In this document: positions 6,992 to 13,821 of the stretch, piece after piece
Numbering within the stretch: the first letter of the stretch is position 1
Layout of the letters: each line of letters opens with the position of its first letter
NCBI GenBank assembly: GCA_022709445.1
Contig: JAKLIU010000012.1
Span: 1 to 16,881, forward strand
From: Spirochaetota bacterium
GTDB lineage: Bacteria > Spirochaetota > Spirochaetia > Treponematales > UBA12059
DNA length: 16,881 bases
Reading direction: 5' to 3'
Made by a program: the position numbers and the translations under genes
The notes under the pieces: model-generated
Database searches by the model: none
Told to the model about the DNA's origin: nothing
Seen by the model: only the letters and a program-made list of their open reading frames with translations

Positions 6992-8182
6992 TCAGCCGCC
7001 GGATTCCATGCGGGCCAGGATCTCGCTCACCTTGGTCTCGTAGCGCACCGGGTCGCCCTCGGCCGCCTTCTGGAGGTAGAGCCTGGCGTCGTCGAAGCGC
7101 CTGGAGGCGAAGGCGTTGATGCCCAGCGCGTAGTTGGTGATCGGTTCCTCGCTGCCCAGCTCGAGGGCCTTGACGTACTGGATCTCCGCGGCGGCGTAGT
7201 CGCTCTTCGCGTAGGCGATGAGCCCCAGGTAGTAGTACGGGATGTAGCTGGACGGATTCTTGGCCAGGGCCTGGGTGAAGAGCCGGCCGGCCAGGTCCAG
7301 GTCCTTGTCGCCGTAGGCGCTCACGCCGGTGGTGACCAGTTCCGCGAAGGTCTTCTGGGCCGCCAGGTAGGAGGCGAAATCCTCCTGGGCGGCTTCCTCC
7401 ACGTGCCAGCGCAGGAAGAAGTCCCTGGCCATGGCCTGGTTTTCCTCAAGGGTGGCGGTCGGCTCCAGCTGGGCTATGACGTCCCAGATGAAGCGGTTGT
7501 AGCGGCGCTCGCCGCTGTTCAGGAAGAAGGACACCAGGGCCCAGGACTGCGGGTAGAACACGTCCAGCCCGTCGCGGGCCTCGTCGGAGGTCAGGGTCAT
7601 GAGCTGGGTGAGGGAGTAGAGCTGGTCCTGGTTGGCCAGCAGCTTGACCGTCTCCAGCCAGGCCTGGTTCTCGGCGTAGGTGACCGCCCCGGTCTCCTCG
7701 CTGTACGCGGTGCGCTCGAAGTAGACCGCGAAACCTTCGCGTATCCAGAGGGGAGGCTCCGGCACGAAGGCCTTGAGGAACTGCACGAAGGCCTGGTGGG
7801 CCAGGGAAGCGGAGAATTCGTCGGGGCTGTCCTTCCGGTAGACGACCAGCTCGGAACGCTCGGCCGTCGGGTAGTGCAGGTAGACGAAGTCGTCCTTGGT
7901 CTCGCCGATCACCTTGACCAGGTAAGCGTCGAAGGCGTCCTTGGCGGAGAAGTTCCGCACGGTGAGCGGGGCCTTGAGCATGGTCTCGTCGAAGCGGAAG
8001 TACTCGTTGTAGACCAGGAACAGGCCGTCGAGCGTGGCGGCGAGCGCCTCGGCGTCCTCCTGCCCGGCGTCCGACCAGACCGTGTAGCGGCCGGTGCTCG
8101 CGCTCGCGAACTGCGCGCCCTGGGCGGAGGCGAGAGCCCCCCCGAGGACCAGCACCGCGACGATGGCGACAAATTTCTTCAT
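6992..8182 (-). CDS. Secreted peptidase-MA-like protein with degenerate HExxH and C-terminal TPRs
   Basis: The protein is 396 aa from ATG 8180-8182; GGAGGG lies about 4 nt upstream. Residues 1-20 (MKKFVAIVAVLVLGGALASA) are a signal peptide. Residues about 25-270 follow the layout of the gluzincin 'peptidase MA' family: S-L-A-H-Q-A-F-V-Q-F-L (127-136) where HExxH is expected, P-L-W-I-R-E-G-F-A-V-Y-F-E (144-156) with the third-ligand glutamate Glu149, and F-Y-P-Q-S-W-A-L-V-S-F-F (209-220). The active-site motif reads H-Q-A-F-V, so the general-base Glu and the second zinc His are gone; only His129 and Glu149 remain. Catalysis by the usual mechanism is unlikely. Residues about 280-390 hold about three TPR units (KNPSSYIPYYYLGLIAYAKS). 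A role as a periplasmic interaction scaffold is inferred. It is transcribed from the promoter at 8204-8232. Confidence 0.85.
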   Translation of the reverse strand: MKKFVAIVAVLVLGGALASAQGAQFASASTGRYTVWSDAGQEDAEALAATLDGLFLVYNEYFRFDETMLKAPLTVRNFSAKDAFDAYLVKVIGETKDDFVYLHYPTAERSELVVYRKDSPDEFSASLAHQAFVQFLKAFVPEPPLWIREGFAVYFERTAYSEETGAVTYAENQAWLETVKLLANQDQLYSLTQLMTLTSDEARDGLDVFYPQSWALVSFFLNSGERRYNRFIWDVIAQLEPTATLEENQAMARDFFLRWHVEEAAQEDFASYLAAQKTFAELVTTGVSAYGDKDLDLAGRLFTQALAKNPSSYIPYYYLGLIAYAKSDYAAAEIQYVKALELGSEEPITNYALGINAFASRRFDDARLYLQKAAEGDPVRYETKVSEILARMESGG

Positions 8183-8203
8183 GTTACCCTCCGTGGTTCG
8201 TTA

Positions 8204-8232
8204 ATCGTATACCGCGCGCCTTGCCATGTCAA
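8204..8232 (-). promoter_or_regulatory. Near-consensus sigma-70 promoter for the TPR gene
   Basis: On the minus strand TTGACA (plus 8227-8232, 6/6) is followed after exactly 17 nt by TACGAT (plus 8204-8209; T, A, A and T fit TATAAT). Start is expected near 8197, giving a short leader of about 15 nt that contains the GGAGGG ribosome binding site. It lies in the 89-nt gap after the ATPase gene, so the TPR gene need not depend on read-through. Confidence 0.72.
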
Positions 8233-8271
8233 ACGGCCGGGCGAAGCGGCGGACCGGCGGATGCCGGGGCC

Positions 8272-9138
8272 TCAATTGGAGAACCGGTCGATGACCAGGT
8301 TCACCTCCTCGATCAGGATTCCCGTGAATCGCTCTATGTTGTCTATTATGTACTGTTGCAGGTTGTGTATGTTCCCCGACAGCTGGGTGCCGAAGGGCAG
8401 CTCCAGGGTGACCGTGATGCGGTAGCCCTGGCTGTCCGACCGCACGCTCACCTTCTGGATGCGTATGGAGTCGTCGAACTCGTCGATGCAGTGGACGACC
8501 ATCTGCGACAGGGCGGATTCCGTGATGGCCACCCTGCCGCGCTTGGAGAACTCGGGGCGCACCACCGACTTCTCGTAGAGCTTGGGGGTGGTGATGGCGG
8601 CCGGACCGAGGTTCTTCTGCAGGAAGACGCGCACGCTGTCGTAGAAGATGCGCGGGTAGCTGCGCTTGATCTCTATGGCCGGAACCGGTATCACGTGCTT
8701 CCCCTCGACTTTCCGCGACTGTACGGCCTTGTCTATCTCCTCGCGGGTCGCGATGTCCTCTATCTTGATGATCTTGTGGGGATGCGGGACCTGCAGGCGC
8801 TCCGCTATCTTCCTGACCATCTTCTCCGACGTCCCGATCAAGAGTATCCGCTTCCACCTCGTGCGCTGGAGCACCCTGGCCACCTCGTCGCGGTGGGCCT
8901 TCTCGTGGAAAAGCGCCGTCTTGACCGCCGCCAGGTAGTGCTTCTCCCGCTTGGCCGACTTGCCGGCCACGATGGCGTCGCCCCGTATGAGCAGGCCGTC
9001 GTCGATGATGAGGTCTATGCCGAACTTCTGGGCCACGAGCTTGGCGCGGAAGCTCTTGCCGGTGCCGCTCTCGCCCACCAGCGCGAACACCCGCACGCCC
9101 CTCGAGAGCCAGAGCATGTCCTTCAGGATCTTGAGCAT
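8272..9138 (-). CDS. P-loop ATPase fused to an Asp23/Gls24-like domain
   Basis: The protein is 288 aa from ATG 9136-9138. GGGGAGG ends only 2 nt before this ATG, an unusually tight spacing, but no better in-frame start is visible. Residues 14-30 contain a strand and Walker A motif, FALVGESGTGKSF (G22 to S29). 'IDLIIDDGLLIRG' follows and is the best Walker-B-like or substrate-binding segment, and 'RILLIGTSEKMVRKIAERL' (about 113-131) looks like the sensor strand of a small nucleotide kinase-like fold. From about residue 190, 'GRVAITESALSQMVVHCIDEF' through 'LSGNIHNLQQYIIDNIERFTGILIEEVNLVIDR' matches the Asp23/Gls24 (DUF322) fold seen in envelope-stress proteins. No signal peptide is present, so it is cytosolic. 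The biochemical role is unknown. It is divergent from flgN and may share its control region. Confidence 0.82.
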   Translation of the reverse strand: MLKILKDMLWLSRGVRVFALVGESGTGKSFRAKLVAQKFGIDLIIDDGLLIRGDAIVAGKSAKREKHYLAAVKTALFHEKAHRDEVARVLQRTRWKRILLIGTSEKMVRKIAERLQVPHPHKIIKIEDIATREEIDKAVQSRKVEGKHVIPVPAIEIKRSYPRIFYDSVRVFLQKNLGPAAITTPKLYEKSVVRPEFSKRGRVAITESALSQMVVHCIDEFDDSIRIQKVSVRSDSQGYRITVTLELPFGTQLSGNIHNLQQYIIDNIERFTGILIEEVNLVIDRFSN

Positions 9139-9202
9139 GGCCTCCCCGTCGCGGATGCAGGAATCATGGCACAGCGCGGCCCTTTTCCGGATCCCACCGT
9201 GA

Positions 9203-9231
9203 TTATCGGCATAAACTCCCCGTTTGCCTTA
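9203..9231 (-). promoter_or_regulatory. Candidate promoter for the P-loop/Asp23 gene
   Basis: On the minus strand GCCGATAA (plus 9203-9210) is a perfect sigma-28 -10, but the best -35 is TAAG 17 nt upstream (plus 9228-9231) rather than TAAA at 15. The same bases also offer GATAAT (5/6 sigma-70 -10) with a poor -35. A start near 9196 would leave a leader of about 58 nt. Which sigma factor would use it is uncertain. Confidence 0.35.
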
Positions 9232-9238
9232 CCGATAA
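9212..9238 (+). promoter_or_regulatory. Sigma-28 (FliA-type) promoter of the flgN-flgK-flgL-fliW-csrA operon
   Basis: TAAA (9212-9215), 15 nt, then ACCGATAA (9231-9238) matches the flagellar consensus TAAA-N15-GCCGATAA at all but one base, with exact spacing. Transcription should start near 9245, about 40 nt before flgN, with GGAGGG (9272-9277) in the leader. Late flagellar genes are typical sigma-28 targets. Confidence 0.82.
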
Positions 9239-9284
9239 TAGAGCGAGGGTCCGGAAGAGTCCGGGCTCCCTGGAGGGTACACCG

Positions 9285-9782
9285 ATGGAATCAAGCAGCC
9301 TGCGAGAGTTCCTGGACGGAGCGGCCGAGCTCCGCGACGCGCTCGACCGTTTCGTGGAGGAGCAGCGCTCCGTGGCGGGAGCCGTGCGGACGCGCGACTG
9401 GGCCGGCCTGGAACGCGCCTTGGAGAGCGCCACCGCCCGGTCCCTCCTGGTCGACGCCGCCGAGACCCGCCGCAACCTGGCCTGGGAAGCCCTGCTCGCG
9501 GACCTGCGCCTGCCGGCAGACTCCACCGTGTTCCGCGTATCCCTGGCCCTGCCCCTGGAGCTGCGCTCCGTGCTGACCGACGCCTACCGCGACCTGCGCC
9601 TGTCCGCCATGCGGGCCCGCATAGAGAACCGGGCCCTGGACAGCTTCGTGGGCGTGCAGGGCTCCACCCTGTCCAAGGTGATCGACGAGCTCTTCCCCAT
9701 GCGGAAGGGCCGTATATATGGAAAGACCGGCAAGGCCCGCGAGGCCGCTCCGGAATCCATGGTGCTGGACGCCGCCTTCTGA
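9285..9782 (+). CDS. flgN: FlgN-like chaperone for hook-filament junction proteins
   Basis: The protein is 165 aa from ATG 9285; GGAGGG lies 7 nt upstream. It is predicted to be almost entirely alpha-helical, with Ala/Leu/Arg/Glu-rich stretches (residues 5-60 and 85-135), no signal peptide, and a short disordered tail ending SMVLDAAF. FlgN sequences diverge widely, so the call rests mainly on size, helical composition and position directly before flgK, from which it is 13 nt away, plus the sigma-28 promoter. In the family, FlgN binds the C-termini of FlgK and FlgL in the cytosol, keeps them unfolded and delivers them to the flagellar export gate. It is probably the first gene of a five-gene operon. 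Confidence 0.78.
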   Translation: MESSSLREFLDGAAELRDALDRFVEEQRSVAGAVRTRDWAGLERALESATARSLLVDAAETRRNLAWEALLADLRLPADSTVFRVSLALPLELRSVLTDAYRDLRLSAMRARIENRALDSFVGVQGSTLSKVIDELFPMRKGRIYGKTGKAREAAPESMVLDAAF

Positions 9783-9795
9783 TCGGAGACCGACG

Positions 9796-11688
9796 ATGAA
9801 CTCGACCTTCATGGGGATAGAGATAGGCAAGCGCGGGCTCATGGCGCACAACCAGGGGCTCACGACCACCGGCCACAACCTGACCAACGCCTCCACCGAG
9901 GGCTACTCCCGCCAGCGGGTGGAGTTCGGGACCTTCGAGCCGATCTACGCGCCGCACCTGAACCGCGAGGAGACGCCGGGCCAGCTGGGCCAGGGCGTGG
10001 TGGCCGTCAGGGTGGAGCGGGTCCGCGACGAGCTCCTGGAAGGCCAGATCGTGGCCCAGCAAGGGGGCCTCGGATACTGGGACACCCGCGACAAGTACGT
10101 GGCCATACTGGAGCAGATCCACAACGAGCCCACCGAGGTGTCGGTGCGGGCCCAGATGGACAAGTTCTGGGACGCCTGGCAGGAACTGTCCCTGCACCCG
10201 TCCGAGACCGCCCCGCGCGAGGCGGTGGTCCAGCGGGGCAAGACCCTCATCGACGCGATACACGGGCAGTACCGCCGCCTGGCCTCCACCCGCGACATGC
10301 TGGAGGAAGACATAGGCGTGGTCACCTACCAGGTGAACGGCCTGTCGCGGCAGATAGCCATGCTCAACGAGGAGATCGTCAAGGTGGAGGCCATGGGCGA
10401 CAACCCCAACGACCTCTACGACCGGCGCGACCTCCTGGTGGAGCGCCTCGGGAAGCTGGTCCCGGTGACCGTGGACCGCCGCGACCCGGACGAGTTCATG
10501 GTGCACATCGACGGGCACGTCCTGGTCCAGGGCTCCATAGCCAGGGAATTGGCGCTGGAGACCGACCCGGGCAACGACGGCTACTCCCGCATCATGTGGA
10601 AGGACACCGGCTCGCAGGCCTTCATCCCAGGCGGCACCCTGGGCGCACTGGTCGAGCTGCGCGACGTGGACCTGCGCGAGGAGATCGCCGCCCTGGATAC
10701 CATGACCCTGTCCTTCACCGACATGGTCAACGAGGTGCACCGCGGCGCGTACGGCCTGAACGGCTCCACGGGCGTGGATTTCTTCACGGAACAGCCGGCC
10801 ATCAACAACGTGGCGGGCAACTTCGACCGCGACGGCGACGGGGCCTACGATTCCAGCTACGTGCATCGCATCACCGGCGGCAACGCCCTGGACCCGCAGG
10901 AGCAGCTCGGGCTGGCCGGCGTCATCCGGCTCTCCGCCCCCGGCGGGGAGGTGAGCGTCGAGTACCGCCCCACCGACACGGTGGCGGACCTGGTCAAGCG
11001 CATCAATTTCTCCGGAGCGGAAGTGACCGCCCGGCTGACTCCCGACGGCAGGCTGCAGCTGAGGGCCACCACGGCGGCGGACTCCGCCAACCCGGACTTC
11101 GTGATACGGCACGTGGAGGACTCCGGCGAGTTCCTGGCGGGCTACGCCGGGCTGCTGGCCTCCTCCGGGCCGGAGGGCGCCTACGACTGGGCGCGGCCGG
11201 ACGCGGTGGTGGGACTGCGGGCCGGCGGCGAGGCCGGACCGGGAGCCGAGTTCGCGGTGGCGCCCCTGGCGCACCCCTCCGGCTGGATAGAGGTATCCAG
11301 GGCGGTCAGCCTGGACCTGACCAGCGTGGCCGCCGGCTTCGGGCTGAACGGACGGCCTGCGGAAGCCGGCGACGGCTCCGCTGCCCTGGCGATAGCGCGC
11401 CTGAGGAGCGGCCCGGTGATGGTCGGCAGCCAGTCCACCTTCGACGACTACTTCGCGGACGCGGTGGCGCGCATCGGCCTCAAGGGCGAGCAGGCCGGGC
11501 GCATGGCGGAGACCCAGTCGCGCATCGTCAAGAACCTGACCGACACGCGCGACTCCATCTCCGGGGTGAACATCGACGAGGAGCTGGCCAACATGATCAA
11601 GTTCCAGCACGGCTACGCGGCCGCGGCCAAGTTCATAGCCAACTTCGACGAGATGCTGGACACCATCATCAACCGCATGGGCGTTTAG
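9796..11688 (+). CDS. flgK: Flagellar hook-associated protein 1 (FlgK)
   Basis: The protein is 630 aa. ATG 9796 is chosen because it starts MNSTFMGIEIGKRGLMAHNQ, the family N-terminus, and GGAGA lies 7 nt before it; an upstream in-frame ATG at 9718 lies inside flgN. The N-terminal rod motif T-T-G-H-N-L-T-N-A-S-T-E-G-Y-S-R-Q-R-V is characteristic. Residues about 40-200 are helical, followed by a variable beta-rich middle. The C-terminal amphipathic helix (SGVNIDEELANMIKFQHGYA, then AAAKFIANFDEMLDTIINRMGV) matches the family end that forms the D0 coiled coil. FlgK forms the first ring joining the hook to the filament, which in spirochaetes lies in the periplasm. It is exported by the flagellar type III system and so has no signal peptide. 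The length is within the range for spirochaete FlgK. An unusual repeat separates it from flgL. Confidence 0.97.
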   Translation: MNSTFMGIEIGKRGLMAHNQGLTTTGHNLTNASTEGYSRQRVEFGTFEPIYAPHLNREETPGQLGQGVVAVRVERVRDELLEGQIVAQQGGLGYWDTRDKYVAILEQIHNEPTEVSVRAQMDKFWDAWQELSLHPSETAPREAVVQRGKTLIDAIHGQYRRLASTRDMLEEDIGVVTYQVNGLSRQIAMLNEEIVKVEAMGDNPNDLYDRRDLLVERLGKLVPVTVDRRDPDEFMVHIDGHVLVQGSIARELALETDPGNDGYSRIMWKDTGSQAFIPGGTLGALVELRDVDLREEIAALDTMTLSFTDMVNEVHRGAYGLNGSTGVDFFTEQPAINNVAGNFDRDGDGAYDSSYVHRITGGNALDPQEQLGLAGVIRLSAPGGEVSVEYRPTDTVADLVKRINFSGAEVTARLTPDGRLQLRATTAADSANPDFVIRHVEDSGEFLAGYAGLLASSGPEGAYDWARPDAVVGLRAGGEAGPGAEFAVAPLAHPSGWIEVSRAVSLDLTSVAAGFGLNGRPAEAGDGSAALAIARLRSGPVMVGSQSTFDDYFADAVARIGLKGEQAGRMAETQSRIVKNLTDTRDSISGVNIDEELANMIKFQHGYAAAAKFIANFDEMLDTIINRMGV

Positions 11689-11692
11689 TTGA

Positions 11693-11723
11693 AACACGGA
11701 ATTAGGCCACGGAGACACGGAGA
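11693..11723 (+). promoter_or_regulatory. Cluster of CsrA-type ANGGA motifs in the flgK-flgL spacer
   Basis: Three C-A-C-G-G-A copies occur within 31 nt: ACACGGAAT (11694-11702), CCACGGAGA (11707-11715) and ACACGGAGA (11715-11723). The first and third resemble the CsrA consensus ACAnGGAnGU. Because csrA is in the same operon, feedback on flgL or on processing is conceivable. Two of the copies lie inside a stem arm rather than a loop, which argues against high affinity unless the stem is open. Confidence 0.3.
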
Positions 11724-11825
11724 AATATGGAAGAAAGAAGGGAGCGGCGGTGAAGCGATGGCTAAGCAATCTCTTGTCCGTCTCTCCCATCCTCTCTGTG
11801 TCTCTGTGTCTCTGTGTCTCCGTGG
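11707..11825. repeat. Intergenic 'CCACGGAGACACGGAG' inverted-repeat element between flgK and flgL
   Basis: CCACGGAGACACGGAGA (11707-11723) pairs with TCTCTGTGTCTCCGTGG (11809-11825) over 17 positions with a single G-T wobble. The 85-nt interior contains purine-rich (AAGAAAGAAGGGAG) and pyrimidine-rich (CTCTCCCATCCTCTC) tracts that can extend the pairing. GC content is visibly lower than in flanking genes. Similar CACGGAGACACGGAG repeats are, as I recall, scattered in intergenic DNA of many environmental bacteria. It encodes no convincing protein. In RNA it would form a long hairpin in the middle of the operon. Confidence 0.75.
11794..11825 (+). repeat. 8-bp tandem repeat CTCTGTGT x3 plus a variant fourth unit
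   Basis: CTCTGTGT occurs at 11794-11801, 11802-11809 and 11810-11817, then CTCCGTGG at 11818-11825. The last unit and a half make up the right arm of the inverted repeat, so unit number could vary between strains by slippage. Confidence 0.85.
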
Positions 11826-11858
11826 TCTGCTTTTTTGAGTGAGTGAATCGGAGGGCAT

Positions 11859-13100
11859 ATGAGGCGCGTCAGCACGGACATGATGAACACGGACATGCAG
11901 TATTGGCTCCGGCGCAGGGAAGACGCGATGGCCGCGCAGGAAAGCCGCATGAACCGGCAGGAGCGGCTGAACGGGCTCCGCGACGATCCACTGGCGGCGG
12001 CCCGCTCGGTCCGCTACGAGTCCGTGGTCGGGCGGCTCGAGCGCTACGAGGACAACGTCCGCTACACCCTGGACCGCTCCCGCATCGCCGAGGGCTACAT
12101 GCGCCAGGCCCAGGACATCATGCAGCGCGTGCGCGAGCTGGCCGTCACCGGCGCCACCGGCACCTTCACCAAGGAAGACACCGCGGCCATGGCCGTGGAG
12201 GTTGACCAGCTGCTCGCCGAGCTCGTGAGCCTGGCCAACGCACGCGGCCCGGATGGCGACTTCCTGTTCGCCGGCGACAAGTCGCATACGGAGCCCTTCC
12301 GCGCCCTCACCAGTTTCGTGGAGGGGGCCGGCGGGCCAGCCGTCACCGCCGTGGACTACCTGGGCGGCCTGGGCACGCCCCGCGCGGAGATCAGCGAGGC
12401 CAGCTACCTGCCCATGAACCTGCCGGGCGACTCGGTCTTCTGGGCCGAGCGCCAGCGCATAGCCGGCGGGGCCGACGCGACCGGGTACCGCGTGCTCGAG
12501 GCATCCAGCATCTTCCTGGACGGCCAGGAGATCCGCCTGCGCCCCGGTGACACGGTGCAGGCGATCATAGCCAAGATCAACGATTCCGGCGCGCCGGTGA
12601 AGGCCTCCCTGGATCCGTCCCGGAACGCCCTGGTGCTGGAAGGCACCAACGCCCACCGCCTGCGCGTGGAGGACGGCTCCGGCGCCCGCGTGCTGGCCGA
12701 CCTGGGCATCCTGTCCGGCTCGGGCGTGCCCTCGGACTACGCCCCGACGGCCCGGGTGTCCGGCGGCTCCATCTTCGACACGGTGATAGCCCTGCGCGAC
12801 GCGCTCAACAAGGGCGACCACCTGGACGTGGGTGGCCGAGTGCTGGCGTCCCTGGACGCGGGCATGGGCAACCTGGGGGCCAGGCTCGCCGAGGCCGGTT
12901 CCATGATGGAGCGCCTGGAGATGGCCGGGCTGCGCCTGAACAAGGAGATACCGGACACCACTGCCCTCCTGGCGGCGGAGAAGGACCTGGACTTCGCGCA
13001 GGCGGTGACCGACCTGAAGATGATGGAGTACGCCCGCACGGCCTCCCTGCAGATGGCCGGCCGGGTCCTGCCCCAGACGCTCCTTGACTTCCTGAAGTGA
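11859..13100 (+). CDS. flgL: Flagellar hook-associated protein 3 (FlgL)
   Basis: The protein is 413 aa from ATG 11859, with GGAGG 4 nt upstream. It begins MRRVSTDMMNTDMQYWLRRR, the FlgL equivalent of the flagellin start 'MRIST.M', followed by N-R-Q-E-R-L-N-G-L-R-D-D-P-L-A-A-A, matching the conserved 'G-(K/R)-x(n)-D-D-P' region of flagellin-like N-termini. Residues 50-135 are coiled-coil helices; 'GPDGDFLFAGDKSHTEPF' (about residues 128-145) is the typical FlgL 'G-x-Y-L-F-s-G' turn. The C-terminal helix (DFAQAVTDLKMMEYARTASL, then QMAGRVLPQTLLDFLK) is the flagellin-type D0 end. FlgL is the second junction ring, to which the first flagellin subunits attach. It is exported by the flagellar apparatus with FlgN. 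The 170-nt gap before it holds the inverted-repeat element, so expression may be uncoupled from flgK. Confidence 0.96.
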   Translation: MRRVSTDMMNTDMQYWLRRREDAMAAQESRMNRQERLNGLRDDPLAAARSVRYESVVGRLERYEDNVRYTLDRSRIAEGYMRQAQDIMQRVRELAVTGATGTFTKEDTAAMAVEVDQLLAELVSLANARGPDGDFLFAGDKSHTEPFRALTSFVEGAGGPAVTAVDYLGGLGTPRAEISEASYLPMNLPGDSVFWAERQRIAGGADATGYRVLEASSIFLDGQEIRLRPGDTVQAIIAKINDSGAPVKASLDPSRNALVLEGTNAHRLRVEDGSGARVLADLGILSGSGVPSDYAPTARVSGGSIFDTVIALRDALNKGDHLDVGGRVLASLDAGMGNLGARLAEAGSMMERLEMAGLRLNKEIPDTTALLAAEKDLDFAQAVTDLKMMEYARTASLQMAGRVLPQTLLDFLK

Positions 13101-13122
13101 TTCCGGCAGATTGGACGCACAC

Positions 13123-13563
13123 ATGAGGATACAGACCAAATCCCTGGGCGAGATCGAGATCGACGAGCGCCAGGTGATCGACTTCCCCGAGGGGCTGATC
13201 GGCTTCAGGCCCTTCACCTCCTTCGCCCTGCTGGACGCCCCGCAGAAGCCCTACTTCTTCCTGCAGTCCACCGTCATGCCGGCGCTCAACTTCATCCTGG
13301 TGGACCCGTTCCTGTTCAGGCCGGACTACTCCATCGACCTGGCCGACGAGCTCTGCCGCGGCCTGGGCATCGCCTCGCCGGACGACGCGCTGATCCTGGT
13401 GCTGGTCACCAGCCCGACGGACGGCAGCCCGGTGACCGCCAACCTGATGGGCCCGCTGGTGATAGGCAAGGCCACCCGCCGCGGCGCCCAGCTGGTGCTC
13501 GCGGACCCGCGCTGGAAGACCAAGCACGACGTGATGGCGGAGCTTGCCGCCTCCAGGAAATAG
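13123..13563 (+). CDS. fliW: Flagellar assembly factor FliW
   Basis: The protein is 146 aa. ATG 13123 gives MRIQTKSLGEIEIDERQVID, the family start; a TTG at 13111 would add four residues but is less likely. Only a weak GGA (13113-13115) precedes it, so translation may depend on flgL, 22 nt upstream. The motif 'VIDFPEGLIGFRPFTSFALL' (residues 18-37) is diagnostic, and 'ALILVLVTSPTDGSPVTANLMGPLVI' (about residues 89-114) is the conserved core of the beta-barrel fold. In Bacillus and other phyla, cytosolic FliW binds CsrA when flagellin has been secreted, releasing flagellin mRNA from CsrA repression, and binds flagellin otherwise. The adjacent csrA, 3 nt after the stop, supports this partner-switch. 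Length is normal. Confidence 0.96.
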   Translation: MRIQTKSLGEIEIDERQVIDFPEGLIGFRPFTSFALLDAPQKPYFFLQSTVMPALNFILVDPFLFRPDYSIDLADELCRGLGIASPDDALILVLVTSPTDGSPVTANLMGPLVIGKATRRGAQLVLADPRWKTKHDVMAELAASRK

Positions 13564-13566
13564 GCC

Positions 13567-13803
13567 ATGCTCATACTGTCGCGCAAGCTGAACGAGAAGC
13601 TGGTCATAGGCGACGGCATCGTGGTGTCGGTGGTGGAGGTCCGCGGCGACCAGGTCAAGCTGGGCATCGAGGCCCCCAAGACCGTGAAGGTGTACCGCCA
13701 GGAAGTCTACGAGGCCATCCAGGAGGAGAACCGGCTCGCCGCCGCCTCCTCCCTGCCCGAGGCTTCCCTCCAGCTCCCCCCGCTCGATTTCAAGGCGCCC
13801 TGA
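13567..13803 (+). CDS. csrA: Carbon storage / translational regulator CsrA
   Basis: The protein is 78 aa from ATG 13567, 3 nt after fliW, with AGGA (13555-13558) inside the fliW end as a ribosome binding site. It begins MLILSRKLNEKLVIGDGIVV and continues DQVKLGIEAPKTVKVYRQEV, covering both RNA-contact strands: L4/R6 at the N-terminus and R44 in the second basic patch. His43 of the Escherichia coli protein is Tyr here. The C-terminal tail beyond residue 52 (ENRLAAASSLPEASLQLPPL) is a little longer than in E. coli and could contact FliW, since FliW binds the extended C-terminal region in Bacillus. CsrA is a dimer that binds GGA motifs in mRNA leaders to block or adjust translation. It is the last clear gene of the flagellar operon. 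Confidence 0.97.
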   Translation: MLILSRKLNEKLVIGDGIVVSVVEVRGDQVKLGIEAPKTVKVYRQEVYEAIQEENRLAAASSLPEASLQLPPLDFKAP

Positions 13804-13821
13804 GCGGCGCTTTCACAGGAT

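Larger units (their letters stand above)
9202..9239. repeat. 8-bp inverted repeat ATTATCGG / CCGATAAT in the flgN control region
   Basis: ATTATCGG (9202-9209) and CCGATAAT (9232-9239) are perfect reverse complements separated by 22 nt. Each arm contains the core of a sigma-28 -10 box, one facing flgN and one facing the ATPase gene. The arrangement could reflect back-to-back promoters, an operator, or both. Confidence 0.7.

Noticed and set aside
9718..9795. Upstream in-frame ATG for flgK
   Set aside because: It overlaps the flgN end and adds residues not found in FlgK, whose family N-terminus begins at the ATG at 9796.
9229..11790. 853-aa minus-strand reading frame across flgN-flgK
   Set aside because: It is antisense to two well-supported flagellar genes, has His/Gly/Val-rich low-complexity composition and no recognisable domain.
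11794..11825. CRISPR-like short repeats
   Set aside because: The units are contiguous 8-mers without spacers, so this is a simple tandem repeat.
11762..11950. Small minus-strand frame with 'DTETQRHRE' peptide
   Set aside because: The peptide is the translation of the CACGGAGACACAGAG-type repeat. Such small frames arise wherever this repeat occurs and there is no ribosome binding site or domain.
11685..13217. 510-aa minus-strand reading frame across flgL
   Set aside because: It is a shadow of flgL and the repeat element; no motif is present and it ends in the repeat-derived sequence.
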